Origin: Microbacterium sp. B35-30
GTDB lineage: Bacteria; Actinomycetota; Actinomycetes; Actinomycetales; Microbacteriaceae
Direction of reading: 5' to 3'
Length of the DNA stretch: 64,000 nucleotides
Assembly: GCF_010634855.1 (NCBI RefSeq)
Contig: NZ_MWLQ01000026.1
Location: 124,001-188,000 of the forward strand
The number at the start of each line of letters is the position of its first letter. Position 1 is the first letter of the stretch. The notes beneath the pieces were generated by a model that worked only from the letters and a program-made list of their open reading frames with translations, was not told the origin of the DNA and made no database searches. The position numbers were made by a program, and so were the translations under genes. Of this stretch, positions 52,086 to 61,147 are shown one piece after another.

Positions 52086-54607
52086 TCGACCGCGACCGCT
52101 TCCCCGTAAACGAGTGGCGTCTGGTCGAGTCGTCGTACGACCTCGACGACGCCGGCGTCACCGAGACGCTGTTCGCCGTCGGCAACGGCTATCTCGGGCT
52201 GCGCGGAAACCACCCCGAGGGCCGCTTCGCGCACGAGCAGGGCACCTTCATCAACGGGTTCCACGAGACGTTCCCGATCCGCCACGCCGAGCAGGCGTAC
52301 GGCTTCGCGGAGGTGGGACAGGCGATCGTCAACGCGCCCGACGCGAAGGTGATGCGCGTGTACGTCGACGATGAGCCGCTGTCGCTCGATGTGGCCGACA
52401 TCCGCGAATACGAGCGCGCGCTCGACATGCGCGACGGCGTGCTCCGCCGGCACGTGCGCTGGATGACGCCGTCGGGCAAGGACGTCGTGATCGACATGGA
52501 GCGGCTCGTCTCTTTCGAGGAGAAGCACCTGGCGGTGATGACGATCGAGGTCACGGTGCTCAACGCCGACGCCCCCGTCACCGTCAGCTGCCAGATGATC
52601 AACCGGCAGGACGGGGAGGACGTCTACGGCGGCACTCCCACCGCGCCGAGGCGGGCCGGCTTCGACCCCCGCAAGACCGAGAAGCTCCACGAGCGGGTGC
52701 TGCAGCCGCAGGAGTACTGGCAGGACAAGCTGCGCTCGGCGCTGTCGTACCGCGCCACCGACTCGGGGATGACCGTCGCCGTCATCGCCGACCACCTGGT
52801 CGAGACCGAGAACGAGTACACCTCGCGCACGCTCATCGAACCCGACATCGCGAAGAACGTGTTCCGCGTGCAGGCCAAGGCCGGCGTGCCGGTGCGGGTC
52901 ACCAAGCTCGTCAGCTACCACACCTCCCGCGGCGTGCCCGCCCGCGAGCTCGTCGACAGGTGCCGTCGCACGCTCGACCGCGCCCTCAGCGAGGGCGTCG
53001 GGGCGGTCCGCGCACAGCAGCGCGCGTGGCTGGACGAGTTCTGGCAGCGCTCGGATGTGCGCATCGGCGGCCACGGCGACCTGCAGCAGGCAACGCGCTG
53101 GTGCCTGTTCCAGCTCGCTCAGGCGACGGCCCGCGCGGACGGCCAGGGCGTGCCGGCCAAGGGCATGACGGGGTCGGGTTACTCCGGGCACTACTTCTGG
53201 GACACCGAGATCTACGTCCTCCCGTTCCTCGCCTACACGACGCCGCTCTGGGCGCGCAACGCCCTGCGCATGCGCTACCTCATGCTGCCCGCCGCCCGCA
53301 GGCGCGCGTTCCAGCTGAACGAGGCGGGGGCCCTGTTCCCGTGGCGGACGATCAACGGCGAAGAGGCATCCGCGTACTACGCCGCCGGCACGGCGCAGTA
53401 CCACATCAACGCCGACGTCAGCTATGCGCTCGCCAAGTACGTGCGGGCGACGGGCGACGACGAGTTCCTCTACCGGGAGGGCGTCGACATCGCCGTCGAG
53501 ACGGCGCGGCTGTGGGCCACCCTCGGCTTCTGGCGCTCGAACGACGGGGTGGTCGACGGCGAGGGCGACACGTTCCACATCCACGGTGTCACGGGCCCGG
53601 ACGAGTACACCACCGTCGTCAACGACAACCTGTTCACGAACGTCATGGCCCGGTTCAACCTGCGCTTCGCGGCGCGCACCGTGCGCGACATGGCGGACGT
53701 CGACGGCGAGGTCTACCGACAGATGGTCGACCGTCTCGCGCTGGAGCCCGGGGAGCCCGAGTCCTGGGAGCGCGCCGCGGAGGCCATGCACATCCCGTTC
53801 AGCCCGGGACTCGGCATCCATCCCCAGGATCACGTCTTCCTGGAGCGCGAGATCTGGGACCTCGAGAACACGCCGCCCGACAAGCGGCCGCTCCTGCTGC
53901 ACTTCCACCCGCTCGTCATCTACCGGTACCAGGTGCTCAAGCAGGCCGACGTGGTGCTCGCGCTGTTCCTGCAGGGCAACCACTTCTCGGATGAGGACAA
54001 GCTCGCCGACTTCGAGTACTACGACCCGCTGACCACCGGCGACTCGACGCTGTCGGCGGTCGTGCAGGCGATCCTCGCGGCCGAGGTCGGCTATCAGGAT
54101 CTGGCGCTCGAGTACTTCCGGGAGTCGATCTTCGTCGACCTGGGCGACCTGCACCACAACGCGGCCGACGGCGTGCACGTGGCGTCCGCGGGTGGGGTCT
54201 GGACCGCGCTGGTCTCGGGCTTCGGCGGCATGCGCGACCACTTCGGCGAGCTGTCGTTCGACCCGCGCCTGCCGGCCACGTGGCCGTCGCTCGAGTTCGT
54301 GCTGCACTGGCACGGTACGCGCCTGGTCGTCACCGTCACGCGCGACCAGCTGCGCGTGCGCGCGACCGAGGGCGAGCCCGTCGGCTTCAGCGTGCGCGGT
54401 GTCGGCTACGTCGTCGGCGCGGGCGAAGAGGTCGTCGCGCGCCTCGACGGACAGGGGCCGGTGATCGCCGGTCGCCCGTCGCTCCGCGAGCTCGGCGATG
54501 CCCGCCGCGAGGACGGATCGCTGCTGTCGGCCTCGGTGCCGACCGTCACCTCGACGATCCCGATCATCGTGGGCGCGGCGGATATCGAGCACGGCGCCGA
54601 CGCCTGA
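52082..54607 (+). CDS. GH65-family disaccharide phosphorylase
   Basis: The 841-residue protein has the GH65 layout: N-terminal beta-sandwich (VGNGYLGLRGNHPEG, NGFHETFPI), linker helices, an (alpha/alpha)6 barrel (GSGYSGHYFWDTEIYVLPFL) and the catalytic acid Glu in HGVTGPDEYTT. Family members split trehalose, maltose, kojibiose or nigerose with phosphate, yielding beta-glucose-1-phosphate. Which disaccharide is used cannot be read. It is coupled to pgmB, which fits catabolic use of a glucose disaccharide. Confidence 0.95.
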   Translation: MIDRDRFPVNEWRLVESSYDLDDAGVTETLFAVGNGYLGLRGNHPEGRFAHEQGTFINGFHETFPIRHAEQAYGFAEVGQAIVNAPDAKVMRVYVDDEPLSLDVADIREYERALDMRDGVLRRHVRWMTPSGKDVVIDMERLVSFEEKHLAVMTIEVTVLNADAPVTVSCQMINRQDGEDVYGGTPTAPRRAGFDPRKTEKLHERVLQPQEYWQDKLRSALSYRATDSGMTVAVIADHLVETENEYTSRTLIEPDIAKNVFRVQAKAGVPVRVTKLVSYHTSRGVPARELVDRCRRTLDRALSEGVGAVRAQQRAWLDEFWQRSDVRIGGHGDLQQATRWCLFQLAQATARADGQGVPAKGMTGSGYSGHYFWDTEIYVLPFLAYTTPLWARNALRMRYLMLPAARRRAFQLNEAGALFPWRTINGEEASAYYAAGTAQYHINADVSYALAKYVRATGDDEFLYREGVDIAVETARLWATLGFWRSNDGVVDGEGDTFHIHGVTGPDEYTTVVNDNLFTNVMARFNLRFAARTVRDMADVDGEVYRQMVDRLALEPGEPESWERAAEAMHIPFSPGLGIHPQDHVFLEREIWDLENTPPDKRPLLLHFHPLVIYRYQVLKQADVVLALFLQGNHFSDEDKLADFEYYDPLTTGDSTLSAVVQAILAAEVGYQDLALEYFRESIFVDLGDLHHNAADGVHVASAGGVWTALVSGFGGMRDHFGELSFDPRLPATWPSLEFVLHWHGTRLVVTVTRDQLRVRATEGEPVGFSVRGVGYVVGAGEEVVARLDGQGPVIAGRPSLRELGDARREDGSLLSASVPTVTSTIPIIVGAADIEHGADA

Positions 54608-54617
54608 CCGCCCCGCG

Positions 54618-54688
54618 ACAACAGGAGATCCGGCGAGGACAGGACGATCCGAGGCGATTCGTCCTGTTTCCGCCGGATCTCCTGTTGT
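54618..54688. terminator. 71-bp near-perfect palindrome between convergent operons
   Basis: ACAACAGGAGATCCGGCG (54618-54635) and CGCCGGATCTCCTGTTGT (54671-54688) form an 18-bp perfect stem. An inner 9-bp stem, ACAGGACGA (54639-54647) with TCGTCCTGT (54659-54667), continues it past a 3-by-3 mismatch to an 11-nt loop. It lies between the GH65 gene and the ThiD-TenA gene, so it may be a bidirectional terminator. It is far longer than a terminator needs to be and could be a dispersed genomic palindrome. Confidence 0.7.
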
Positions 54689-54716
54689 GTGCGGGTACGC
54701 ACGGCGGGCCCGATGG

Positions 54717-56402
54717 TCACGCGCGGGCGAAGAACTCCCTCTCATGCTCCATCGAGCGGGTGAACGCGGCGCTCATGCGCGCCCGCTCGTGCGGTCCGGC
54801 TTCTCGCGCCGCTGCGTCGGCGATCTCGGCCGCACGCGCGGTCGCGGCCGTGAAGCCGGGGTCGCCGTACATCGCGAGCCAGTCGTCGTAGGGGTGCCCG
54901 TCGTGGCGCCGGGCCGCCAGGCGGACGCCGAGGTCGGTGTACAGCCAGAAGCACGGCAGCAGCGCGGCGACGAGCTCCCCGTAGGACCGCGCCGAGGCGT
55001 GCAGATGGTTCGTGTAGGCCAGGGTCTGCGGAGCGGGTGCGTTCGATGCCGTCCCGAGATGCGACTCGTGCAGCCGTCGCTCCTCGACGATCGAGGACTC
55101 GGCCGCGCGCGCCCAGAACGCCTGCTCCTCTGAGTTCGGCGCGAGCGCGCTCGCCTTCGCCAGCACGCGGGAGTACTCGCCGAGGTAGAGCGCGTCCTGG
55201 GCGAGGTAGCGCAGGAACGTCTCGCGCGGCAGGCTGCCGTCGGCCAGCCCTCGGACGAAGTCGAGGGCGTCGACGTCGGCGCGCACGGCGGCGGCGGCCG
55301 CCCACACCTGCGCCGACCACGACGCGGCGGGGCGGGTCACCACGGCCCCTCCACCCGCCGTCCCCGCTGCCACTCCGCTCGCCGTCCCCGCTGCCACTCC
55401 ACTCGCCGTCCCCGCTGCCACTCCACTCGCCGCTGGCGCGTCGAGCGGAGCCTCCGGCGGCGGGGGCCCAGGCGGGTCGAGCGGAGCCTCCGGCGGCGGG
55501 GGCCCAGGCGGGTCGAGCGGAGCCTCCGGCGGTGGGGGCCCAGCCGCGAACCGCTGTTCGTGGAAGTGGTCGATCGGGCCGTTGCCCTCACCCACCCCCA
55601 GAGCGTCGGCGTGCGCGAGCGCGCCGGTGAGCCACGTCTTCGCGCGCACCAGGGCATCGGGCCACGTCGCACCGCCCGCGCGGAGGGTCGCCATCGCAGA
55701 CGAGAGCGAGCAGCCCGTGCCGTGGGTGTTCCGGGTCGCGACGCGTGTGCCGCCGACCTCGTGGACCGCACCGTCGGCCGCCACGACCGCGTCGGGGCAG
55801 TCCGCGCCGTCGAGATGCCCGCCCTTGAGCAGCACTGCCGTCCCCGTCTCGCTCGCGAGAGCCCGCGCGTCGGCGAGTGCCTGCACCCAGGCTGTCGCCC
55901 GTGGGCGGCGGACGAGCACGGCCAGCTCCGCGAGGTTCGGGGTGATGAGATCCACCTCGCGCGCGAGTGCGCGCAGCGCCTCCTCGGCGGCGGGGTCGAG
56001 CAGCCGGTCGCCGCTGGTCGCCACCATGACCGGGTCGAGCACGACGATCGGCGGGCGCACGCGGTCGAGCCACTCCCGCACGGCGCCGATGATCTCGGCG
56101 GACTGCAGCATCCCGATCTTCACTGCGTCGATCTCGACGTCATCCGACACGGCGTCGAGCTGCGCGACGAGGAACGCCGTCGGCGGCACATGCACCTCGC
56201 GCACGCCGCGTGTGTTCTGGGCGACGAGGGCGGTCACCACCGCCATGCCGTAGCCGCCCAGCGCGGCGATGGACTTGAGGTCGGCGTGGATGCCCGCGCC
56301 GCCCGTGGGGTCGGTGCCGGCGATGCTCAGCACGCGCGGGATCGCGTGCCCGCGATGCGGCGCCTCCTCGACGGCGGGTTGCGCGACGAGCGCGCCGCTC
56401 AC
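54717..56402 (-). CDS. thiD: Fused ThiD-TenA: HMP(-P) kinase plus aminopyrimidine aminohydrolase
   Basis: The 561-residue protein joins two thiamine enzymes. The first 270 or so residues are ThiD (SIAGTDPTGGAGIHADLKSI, VLDPVMVATSGDRLLDPAAE, NTHGTGCSLSSA). The last 215 are TenA (FLRYLAQDALYLGEYSRVL, catalytic Cys in LLPCFWLY, Glu in SMEHEREFF). Between them is a repeated linker: three 12-residue units PPGPPPPEAPLD and three 8-residue units ASGVAAGT. ThiD phosphorylates HMP; TenA salvages base-degraded thiamine. GTGA overlap couples it to thiE. Confidence 0.93.
   Translation of the reverse strand: MSGALVAQPAVEEAPHRGHAIPRVLSIAGTDPTGGAGIHADLKSIAALGGYGMAVVTALVAQNTRGVREVHVPPTAFLVAQLDAVSDDVEIDAVKIGMLQSAEIIGAVREWLDRVRPPIVVLDPVMVATSGDRLLDPAAEEALRALAREVDLITPNLAELAVLVRRPRATAWVQALADARALASETGTAVLLKGGHLDGADCPDAVVAADGAVHEVGGTRVATRNTHGTGCSLSSAMATLRAGGATWPDALVRAKTWLTGALAHADALGVGEGNGPIDHFHEQRFAAGPPPPEAPLDPPGPPPPEAPLDPPGPPPPEAPLDAPAASGVAAGTASGVAAGTASGVAAGTAGGGAVVTRPAASWSAQVWAAAAAVRADVDALDFVRGLADGSLPRETFLRYLAQDALYLGEYSRVLAKASALAPNSEEQAFWARAAESSIVEERRLHESHLGTASNAPAPQTLAYTNHLHASARSYGELVAALLPCFWLYTDLGVRLAARRHDGHPYDDWLAMYGDPGFTAATARAAEIADAAAREAGPHERARMSAAFTRSMEHEREFFARA
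55357..55428 (+). repeat. 24-bp tandem repeat, three copies, in the ThiD-TenA linker
   Basis: The unit starts GCCGTCCCCGCTGCCACTCC; copies lie at 55357-55380, 55381-55404 and 55405-55428, with one base change. It encodes the 8-residue unit ASGVAAGT on the minus strand. Confidence 0.9.
55441..55548 (+). repeat. 36-bp tandem repeat, three copies, in the ThiD-TenA linker
   Basis: The unit starts TCGAGCGGAGCCTCCGGCGG; copies lie at 55441-55476, 55477-55512 and 55513-55548, the last with a few changes. It encodes the 12-residue unit PPGPPPPEAPLD on the minus strand. Confidence 0.9.
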
Positions 56403-57079
56403 CGCGCCACCTCCTGGGCCTCGAGCGTGAGCGCGTCGGCGGCGCTGCGGAGGGCGCGCGACGCCGCAGCGGGATCGTCGGCTCCGCAGATCGCCGAGAC
56501 CACCGCGACACCGGCTGCGCCGGCTTCCCGCAGCGGTGCGACGTCGCTCAGGCGCACTCCGCCGATCGCGACGCAGGGCACCCTCGTGCTCGTCGCGAAC
56601 GCTGCGAAGCCGTCGATGCCGAGCGCCGGCGGGTGGTCGGGTTTGGTGGAGGTCGGCCGGATCACGCCGACTCCGAGGTAGTCGACGGTGCCGGAGAGCA
56701 GAGCGGATGCTGCAGCCCGGTGCTCCGGCGAGTTCGCCGTCCACCCGATGACGGCGTCCGCGCCGAGCAGGCGTCGCGCCGTCTCAGGCGGCAGGTCGGC
56801 CTGGCCGAGGTGGACGCCGTCGACGCGTGCTCCCGCATCGCGGGCGGCGACCGCGACGTCGACGCGGTCGTTGATCAGGAGCAGGCAGCGGCGGTCGACG
56901 ACATCCGCCATCCGCACCGCCTGCCGCAGCAGTTCGCGCGCGCTGACGGACTTGGCGCGCAGCTGAACGACGTCGACTCCTGCGCCGACCGCGGCGTCGA
57001 CGACGTCGAGCAGCCGGTCGAACGGCACGCGGTCGTCGGTCACGAGATGCACCGCGAGGCGCCCGGCGGTGCGGATCAT
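56399..57079 (-). CDS. thiE: Thiamine-phosphate synthase
   Basis: The 226-residue TIM barrel has the family motifs [23 protein letters not shown] (phosphate-binding Arg and Lys), [31 protein letters not shown] and [16 protein letters not shown]. It joins HMP pyrophosphate and thiazole phosphate to thiamine phosphate. It overlaps thiM upstream (ATGA) and the ThiD-TenA gene downstream (GTGA), so all three are translated together behind the TPP riboswitch. Confidence 0.96.
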   Translation of the reverse strand: MIRTAGRLAVHLVTDDRVPFDRLLDVVDAAVGAGVDVVQLRAKSVSARELLRQAVRMADVVDRRCLLLINDRVDVAVAARDAGARVDGVHLGQADLPPETARRLLGADAVIGWTANSPEHRAAASALLSGTVDYLGVGVIRPTSTKPDHPPALGIDGFAAFATSTRVPCVAIGGVRLSDVAPLREAGAAGVAVVSAICGADDPAAASRALRSAADALTLEAQEVAR

Positions 57080-57894
57080 CGAGCCGCGAGCGCGCCCGCG
57101 ACGCGCGCATCGAGTTCGGCGGGCGCCGCTGCCACGGCGTCGAGCGCATCCAGGAAGGCCACGGCGAACGATCCCGGCCCCTCCGACCGCGCCGCGGCCC
57201 GCTCCGAGGCGACCGCGTAGAGGGCGGATGCCGATACCGCAGCCTCCAGCGGGGCGCACACACCGAGCAGCGCGGCCATCACCGCGCCGAGCGAGCAGCC
57301 GCCGCCGGTGACGCGGGTGAGGAGCGCGTGGCCGCCGTGGATCCGCACGATCCGCTCGCCGTCGGTCACGAGATCGACCGGGCCCGACACGGCGACCACG
57401 CCGCCGGACCGCAGCGCGAGCGATCGCGCGGCGCCGGCTGCGGCATCCGTGCCGTCCGTGGCATCGACGCCGCGACCACCGGCGCCCTCACCGGCCAGCG
57501 CAAGGATCTCGGAGGCGTTGCCGCGGATGATCGCCGGACGGTGCTCGAGCAATTCGGCCGCGAGAGCCGTGCGCACCGGGAGCACACCGACCGCGACGGG
57601 GTCGAGCACCCACCGCGACGTGTGACGAACGGCCTCGCGGGCGGCATCGCGCTGCTCGGCGGTCGGGGTGCCGAGGTTGACCAGCACACCGTCGGCGACG
57701 CCTGCGAACAGTCCCGCCTCACCCGGGATGTCGCACATCGCCGGCGCCGCGCCGACGGCGAGGAGGGCGTTGGCGGTGAAGTTCGTCACCACCGCGTTGG
57801 TGATGCATTGCACCAAGGGCGAGGCCTCGCGCAGCGCCGTCAGCCCGGCGGCGGGGGAGAGGGTGGACAGGTGGTCTTCGGCGCGCGCGTTCAT
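57076..57894 (-). CDS. thiM: Hydroxyethylthiazole kinase
   Basis: The 272-residue ribokinase-like enzyme has [20 protein letters not shown] at the substrate site, [14 protein letters not shown] in the middle and [18 protein letters not shown] at the anion hole with the catalytic Cys. It phosphorylates the thiazole half of thiamine for salvage. First gene of the operon, it lies directly behind the TPP riboswitch, whose 3' end covers the GAAGGGA ribosome site. Confidence 0.95.
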   Translation of the reverse strand: MNARAEDHLSTLSPAAGLTALREASPLVQCITNAVVTNFTANALLAVGAAPAMCDIPGEAGLFAGVADGVLVNLGTPTAEQRDAAREAVRHTSRWVLDPVAVGVLPVRTALAAELLEHRPAIIRGNASEILALAGEGAGGRGVDATDGTDAAAGAARSLALRSGGVVAVSGPVDLVTDGERIVRIHGGHALLTRVTGGGCSLGAVMAALLGVCAPLEAAVSASALYAVASERAAARSEGPGSFAVAFLDALDAVAAAPAELDARVAGALAAR

Positions 57895-57897
57895 CGC

Positions 57898-57975
57898 GAC
57901 ATCCCTTCGCTCGCATGATCGAGATCAGGTTCGACGGGTGTCTTCTCAGCCCGCCGCGCGGGCACCCCGTGTCAC
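57898..57975 (-). promoter_or_regulatory. TPP riboswitch (THI element)
   Basis: On the minus strand the THI consensus is read in order: CGGGGTGCCC, then GGGCTGAGA, then ACACCCGTCGAACCTGATC, then ATGCGAGCGAAGGGA. Closing stem P1 pairs GACA with TGTC. TAGATT at 57983-57988 is the probable -10 box. The last part overlaps the thiM ribosome site, so bound TPP should block translation of thiM-thiE-thiD/tenA. Confidence 0.97.
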
Positions 57976-58043
57976 TGCCGAGCAATCTAGCAGGCGGCGC
58001 GAGCGGCCACCGCGATGTCGGCACCACGCCGTAGGCTGGGGGA

Positions 58044-60407
58044 GTGACCACCGCCCTCTATCGCCGTTACCGACCCGAGTCGTTCGGCGAGATGATCGGG
58101 CAGTCGCAGGTCACCGAACCGCTCATGACGGCGCTGCGCAGCGACCGGGTCGGGCACGCGTACCTCTTCTCGGGCCCTCGAGGCTGCGGAAAGACCACGT
58201 CGGCGCGCATTCTGGCGCGCTGCCTGAACTGCGCCCAGGGACCGACCGACACGCCCTGCGGCGAGTGCGACAGCTGCGTCGAGCTCGGCCGCGGCGGCGG
58301 TGGCTCGCTCGACGTCGTCGAGATCGACGCCGCGAGCCACAACGGCGTCGACGACGCCCGCGACCTGCGCGAGCGGGCCGTGTTCGCCCCGGCCCGCGAC
58401 CGGTTCAAGATCTTCATCCTCGACGAGGCGCACATGGTCACGCCGCAGGGCTTCAACGCCCTGCTCAAGCTCGTCGAAGAGCCGCCCGACCACGTCAAGT
58501 TCATCTTCGCGACGACCGAGCCCGAGAAGGTCATCGGCACGATCCGCTCGCGTACCCACCACTATCCGTTCCGCCTGGTGCCGCCGGCGGCCATGCTCGA
58601 GTACGTCGAGCAGCTGTGCGGGCAGGAGGGCGTCGACGTCGAGCGGGGCGTGCTGCCGCTCGTCGTGCGCGCCGGCGGCGGCTCCCCGCGAGACACGCTG
58701 TCGCTGCTCGACCAGTTGATCGCCGGCTCCGAGGACGCGAAGGTCACGTATGCGCGCGCCGTCGCGCTGCTCGGCTACACGCACGCCGAGCTGCTCGACG
58801 AGGTGGTCGACGCCTTCGCCGGCTCCGACGCCGCGGCGGCGTTCGCGGCGGTCGACCGCGTCGTGCAGACCGGTCAGGACCCGCGCCGCTTCGTCGACGA
58901 TCTGCTCGAGCGCCTGCGCGACCTCATCGTCGTGTCGGCGACCGGTCAGGGCGCTGCCGCGGTGCTGCGTGGCGTGTCCGCCGAGGACCTCGCGCGCATG
59001 CAGCGTCAGGCCGACGCGTTCGGCACGTCGCGTCTCTCGCACATCGCCGACCTCGTCATCGCCACGCTCGATGACATGACCGGCGCGACCTCGCCCCGGC
59101 TCCAGCTCGAGCTCATGGTCGCGCGCGTGCTCGCGCGCGGAGCGGGCAGTGCGCCTGCGGCGGTGCCCGCGGCTGCGCCCACCGCTACCGCGACGCCCGC
59201 CGCCGTGAGTGCGCCGGCCGCCGCGCCCGCGCCCGCTCCCGCTGCCACGCCGACCACCGCTCCAGCGCCCACCACCGCGCCTGCGCCGACCACCGCGACA
59301 CAGTCCGCGGCGCCGACCACCGCGCCCGCCGAGCCGGCGCCGGCCGGACCGGTCACGCTCGAGCGGCTGCAAGCGGCCTGGCCGCAGGTGCTCGGCCACC
59401 TCGAGAACGTCAGCCGCTCGTCGTGGATGCTCGCGTCGGGTGCGCGCACCGCAGCGCTCGACGATGACGTGCTGACGCTGGCGTTCGCCAGCCAGAGCGA
59501 CGTCGCCAAGTTCAAGCAGCTCGCCGCTGGCAAGGGCCCCAGCGAAGACCTTCGCCAGGCGATTCTGGCTGTGCTCGGCATCCGTGTGAAGTACATCGCC
59601 CGTCATGATGCCGGCGGTGGGCCGGGCGGTCCCGCTGCGGGCAGCTCGGGTGACTCGGCGGGTCCCGCGGGCGGTCGCGCCGCGGCGGTTCCCGGGCGCC
59701 AGGAGCAGCGTGAATCGTCCGCAACGGAAGCGCTCGCGTCGCGGCGCGCGGCCTCCACCGCGCCGACCCCGTCGCCGCAGGCATCCGTGTCGCCGCAGGC
59801 ATCCGTGTCGCCGCAGGCATCTGTCTCGCCGCAGGCATCCGCTTCGCCGCCGGCGCAGGCGCAGGCGCCCGCGTCGGCGTCCCGCGCCGCAGCACCCGGC
59901 GGCTCGACGGCCGGCCGGCCGGCGTCGGCGCGCGCGTCTCGCCCGTCGGCACACGCCGCGCCGTCCGCCGCCTCTGCTGCGGCCGCACCGGTCACCGATT
60001 GGGCCGTCGCCGCGATCCCCTCCGACGACGACGCTCCACCGCCCGACCCGGGCCCGGCGGCGATGCCTGTCGAGACGCCCGGCCAGTTCGCGGTCGACGA
60101 CGAGCCCGAAGATGCAGCGGCCACGGCGACGCGCGTGGCGACATTGGCGCCGCCCCGCGAGGGCGACGTGCTTCCGCGCACCGAGGTCGTCCCCTCCGTC
60201 GAGCGCGACGACGACGAGACCGAAGACGACCAGCCGGATGTCGTCGCCGACGTCCCGGTGCCGCCGACGGTCGCACCGCCCCTGACTCCGGCGGTCACGA
60301 CGCGCAATGGCGGCGTGCAGCGCTACGGCGAGGCGGTGGTGCGCCAGGTGCTCGGAGCCACGTTCCTGCGCGAGGAGCCCTACGAGCCGCCGACGAGGTT
60401 CAGCTAG
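58044..60407 (+). CDS. dnaX: DNA polymerase III subunit gamma/tau
   Basis: The 787-residue clamp-loader ATPase has RRYRPESFGEMIGQSQVTEPL at the start (given here as RRYRPESFGEMIGQ), Walker A GPRGCGKTT near 45, a four-Cys zinc module (CLNC, CGECDSC), and Walker B IFILDEAHM. A long low-complexity Ala/Pro region follows domain III, with a structured module in it (LERLQAAWPQVLGHL) and four SPQASV repeats. The GTG lies 6 nt after TAGGCT, consistent with a leaderless start, though a GGGGGAG is also present. recR follows 3 bp later. Confidence 0.97.
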   Translation: MTTALYRRYRPESFGEMIGQSQVTEPLMTALRSDRVGHAYLFSGPRGCGKTTSARILARCLNCAQGPTDTPCGECDSCVELGRGGGGSLDVVEIDAASHNGVDDARDLRERAVFAPARDRFKIFILDEAHMVTPQGFNALLKLVEEPPDHVKFIFATTEPEKVIGTIRSRTHHYPFRLVPPAAMLEYVEQLCGQEGVDVERGVLPLVVRAGGGSPRDTLSLLDQLIAGSEDAKVTYARAVALLGYTHAELLDEVVDAFAGSDAAAAFAAVDRVVQTGQDPRRFVDDLLERLRDLIVVSATGQGAAAVLRGVSAEDLARMQRQADAFGTSRLSHIADLVIATLDDMTGATSPRLQLELMVARVLARGAGSAPAAVPAAAPTATATPAAVSAPAAAPAPAPAATPTTAPAPTTAPAPTTATQSAAPTTAPAEPAPAGPVTLERLQAAWPQVLGHLENVSRSSWMLASGARTAALDDDVLTLAFASQSDVAKFKQLAAGKGPSEDLRQAILAVLGIRVKYIARHDAGGGPGGPAAGSSGDSAGPAGGRAAAVPGRQEQRESSATEALASRRAASTAPTPSPQASVSPQASVSPQASVSPQASASPPAQAQAPASASRAAAPGGSTAGRPASARASRPSAHAAPSAASAAAAPVTDWAVAAIPSDDDAPPPDPGPAAMPVETPGQFAVDDEPEDAAATATRVATLAPPREGDVLPRTEVVPSVERDDDETEDDQPDVVADVPVPPTVAPPLTPAVTTRNGGVQRYGEAVVRQVLGATFLREEPYEPPTRFS
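59772..59843 (+). repeat. 18-bp tandem repeat, four copies, within dnaX
   Basis: Copies of TCGCCGCAGGCATCCGTG lie at 59772-59789 and 59790-59807, with diverged copies at 59808-59825 and 59826-59843. The unit length keeps the frame and encodes SPQASV. Confidence 0.9.
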
Positions 60408-60410
60408 CCC

Positions 60411-61004
60411 ATGTACGACGGCATCGTCCAAGACCTCATCGACGAATTCGGCCGCCTGCCCGGGATCGGTCCCAAGTCGGCGCAGCGCATCGCGTTCCAC
60501 ATCCTGCAGACGCCCAACTTCGACGTGTCGCATCTCGCCGAGCTGCTCAGTGTGGTGCGCGAGCGCGTGCGCTTCTGCGAGGTGTGCGGCAACGTCTCCG
60601 AGCAGGAGCGGTGCTCGATCTGCCGCGACCCGCGCCGCAACCAGACGCTCGTCTGCGTCGTGGAAGATGCGAAGGACGTCGCCGCGATCGAGCGAACGCG
60701 GGAGTTCCGAGGGCTGTACCACGTCCTCGGCGGCGCCATCAGCCCGATCGCCGGCGTCGGCCCCGACGACCTGCGCATCACGCAGCTCATGCAGCGGCTC
60801 GCCGACGGCACGGTGCAGGAGGTCATCCTCGCGACGAACCCGAATCTCGAGGGTGAGGCGACGGCGACCTACTTGAGCCGGCTGCTGCGCACACTCGAGA
60901 TCTCGGTCACGCGTCTGGCATCGGGCCTGCCGGTCGGCGGCGACCTCGAGTACGCCGACGAGGTCACGCTCGGCCGCGCGTTCGAAGGACGACGGTCGGT
61001 CTGA
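60411..61004 (+). CDS. recR: Recombination protein RecR
   Basis: The 197-residue protein has an N-terminal helix-hairpin-helix ([17 protein letters not shown]), a four-Cys zinc finger ([16 protein letters not shown]), a Toprim domain ([14 protein letters not shown]) and the C-terminal Walker-like region. RecR works with RecF and RecO to load RecA at gaps. It starts 3 bp after dnaX, the usual arrangement. Confidence 0.97.
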   Translation: MYDGIVQDLIDEFGRLPGIGPKSAQRIAFHILQTPNFDVSHLAELLSVVRERVRFCEVCGNVSEQERCSICRDPRRNQTLVCVVEDAKDVAAIERTREFRGLYHVLGGAISPIAGVGPDDLRITQLMQRLADGTVQEVILATNPNLEGEATATYLSRLLRTLEISVTRLASGLPVGGDLEYADEVTLGRAFEGRRSV

Positions 61005-61147
61005 CCCGGGAGGATGTCGGAACTCCGCCGTAGATTGGCGGTCGGCCGCCTCGCCCTCCACCGCTCGGTCGCCCGAAGCTGGAATACCGAGCGTCGGGGC
61101 CGGGCGATCTGCGCACCGGCCTCCATCCCTTCACGGAGAGGCACCAA

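Noticed and set aside
58044..60407. Programmed frameshift in dnaX to make a short gamma form
   Set aside because: No slippery A-run with a following stem was seen, and the frame is open through the full tau length.
57987..61061. A 1024-codon minus-strand reading frame opposite dnaX and recR
   Set aside because: It is a shadow of GC-rich third positions in dnaX and recR, rich in Arg/Gly/His, with no family signature.
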